Shown here in pieces: positions 50,976 to 51,648 of a stretch of 51,648 nucleotides of DNA. The translations under genes and the position numbers were made by a program. Location: contig JAAFHY010000016.1 in NCBI GenBank assembly GCA_013298505.1, positions 1 through 51,648 of the forward strand, in the 5' to 3' direction. Each line of letters starts with the position of its first letter. Position 1 is the first letter of the stretch. The notes under the pieces are model-generated. The model worked only from the letters and a program-made list of their open reading frames with translations, was not told where the DNA came from and searched no databases. This stretch comes from Cytophagales bacterium. GTDB taxonomy: Bacteria; Bacteroidota; Bacteroidia; Cytophagales; Cyclobacteriaceae.

Positions 50976-51383
50976 AATGCAAGCCGTCTTATCGCTGCTG
51001 CCTTGTGCAGGAGAGGAAAGTCCGGGCAACAAAGAGTGCCGTACTTCCTAACGGGAAGGTCTGACCCTGATAACTATCGGGAGCGGAACAGAAAGTGCCA
51101 CAGAAAAAAAACTACCCGTTACCACTTGTTGGTGATAGGAAAAGGTGAAAAGGTGAGGTAAGAGCTTACCGGCACGCCAGTGATGGCGTGCGCTTGGCAA
51201 ACCTTACGGGTTGAAAGGCCAAATAGGTCATGCTCACGGAAGTGGCCAGCTACTCGCTGGTAGTGCAAACTAGTATGATTGGGTAGGCTGATGGATCCTG
51301 ATGGCAACGTCAGGGCTAGATAAATGATAAGACTTGTCTGCCGAAAGGCCGACTTGACAGAACCCGGCTTACAGGCTTGCATT
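50976..51383 (+). ncRNA. rnpB: RNase P RNA, bacterial type A
   Basis: The ribozyme that trims tRNA 5' leaders. Ends are set by helix P1: AATGCAAGCC at 50976-50985 pairs with GGCTTGCATT at 51374-51383. The universal core is present: GAGGAAAGTCCGGGC near 51012 (CR-I), the ACAGAAA box near 51101, and GACTTGACAGAACCCGGCTTACAGG (CR-V) near 51351-51375. The length of about 408 nt is normal. A T-rich run directly after P1 (51384-51391) probably ends the transcript. Confidence 0.95.
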
Positions 51384-51475
51384 ATTTTTTTTAAAGATTT
51401 TAGATTTGCTTTTTCATTATTTAAAACATCACACATTAAATTTTAAATCTCACATCTTAAATCTTAAATTGATTT

Positions 51476-51648
51476 ATGCCCAAAGTACTACTTATCGAAG
51501 ACGAAGCAAGCATCCGCTCGGTGCTGAAAGATATTTTGAAAGATCAAAAGGAATTAAACATCCAGATTGAAGAAGCCAAAGACGGAGCAGAGGGGCTGGC
51601 AAAATTAGAAAACGATCACTTTGACTTAGCCCTTTGCGATATCAAAAT
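51476..51648 (+). CDS. Response regulator, N-terminal receiver part (3' end outside window)
   Basis: The first 57 residues of a receiver domain are present: KVLLIEDEASIRSVLKDIL with the acidic pair, then EAKDGAEGLAKLE and LALCDIK with the phosphoacceptor Asp. The sequence resembles NtrC-type regulators, but only the receiver is seen, so the output domain is unknown. The ATG at 51476 is preceded by an AT-rich leader with repeated AAATCTTAAAT-like units (51445-51470). It is in the same direction as rnpB, which has its own terminator. Confidence 0.83.
   Translation, partial: MPKVLLIEDEASIRSVLKDILKDQKELNIQIEEAKDGAEGLAKLENDHFDLALCDIK

Noticed and set aside
51119-51436. 105-codon frame opposite the RNase P RNA
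   Set aside because: It is antisense to a structured RNA gene; codon content follows the RNA's helices.

Overview
The window looks like a chromosome segment of an aerobic, pigmented, light-responsive member of the Bacteroidota, probably order Cytophagales. Grounds: a proteorhodopsin-type pump beside blh, a CrtZ/CrtD/CruF/CrtA-like carotenoid cluster, families typical of that phylum (about 800-residue FtsX-type permeases starting MIKN, TIGR03643, DUF1003, DUF5655, DUF6326-like, TamB next to TsaD), weak Shine-Dalgarno sequences and AT-rich spacers. No tRNA, CRISPR array or transposase gene was seen.

Layout. 1-2442 (+): 3' end of a retinal-binding ion pump, then a lycopene cyclase and the Blh beta-carotene dioxygenase that makes retinal. 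2522-7642 (-): TetR regulator, MMPL/RND exporter, LolA-like periplasmic protein and outer-membrane barrel, with dyad operators. 7788-8198: small DUF5655 gene. 8266-8445: an intact MITE-like element with 19-bp perfect terminal inverted repeats and a 9-bp target duplication. 8722-11670 (+): TIGR03643 protein, a photolyase/cryptochrome-like flavoprotein with unusual domain order, and an SDR/DUF2867 protein. 11769-15169 (-): accessory genes (small membrane protein, DUF1003, SDR plus AraC regulator). 15296-17954 (-): two single-gene modules, an alpha/beta hydrolase and a HEPN-domain ApeA-like candidate defence protein. Each is bracketed by its own inverted 18-mer and followed by a long palindrome, as integron cassettes and attC sites are. 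18292-23551: carotenoid cluster (SRPBCC, crtZ, crtD-like, cruF, a second lycopene cyclase, crtA-like), predicted to make a monocyclic saproxanthin/myxol-type pigment. 23669-29568 (-): Lys-rich small protein, large BNR/VPS10-like secreted protein, DUF6326-like, lipoprotein, outer-membrane protein and a Crp/Fnr regulator. 29733-39551 (-): three FtsX/MacB-like permeases, ABC ATPase and HlyD-type adaptor, preceded by sigma-54-like promoters. 39877-42688 (+): NtrC-type regulator and histidine kinase, probably controlling that efflux set. 42685-45917 (-): HNH nuclease, an apparently inactive NlpC/P60 protein, SmpB, a hotdog-fold protein and TsaD. 45928-51648 (+): TamB-like protein, a small conserved protein, RNase P RNA, and the start of another response regulator.

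How the genes fit together. The two lycopene cyclases probably feed two carotenoid fates: bicyclic beta-carotene cleaved to retinal for the rhodopsin, and a monocyclic hydroxylated xanthophyll. The photolyase block and the xanthophyll block are commonly neighbours in this phylum. Here they are separated by an accessory stretch of about 6.5 kb that includes the cassette-like modules, which suggests insertion. The most novel-looking item is the cassette-like pair at 15.4-17.95 kb carrying a HEPN candidate defence gene without a nearby integrase.
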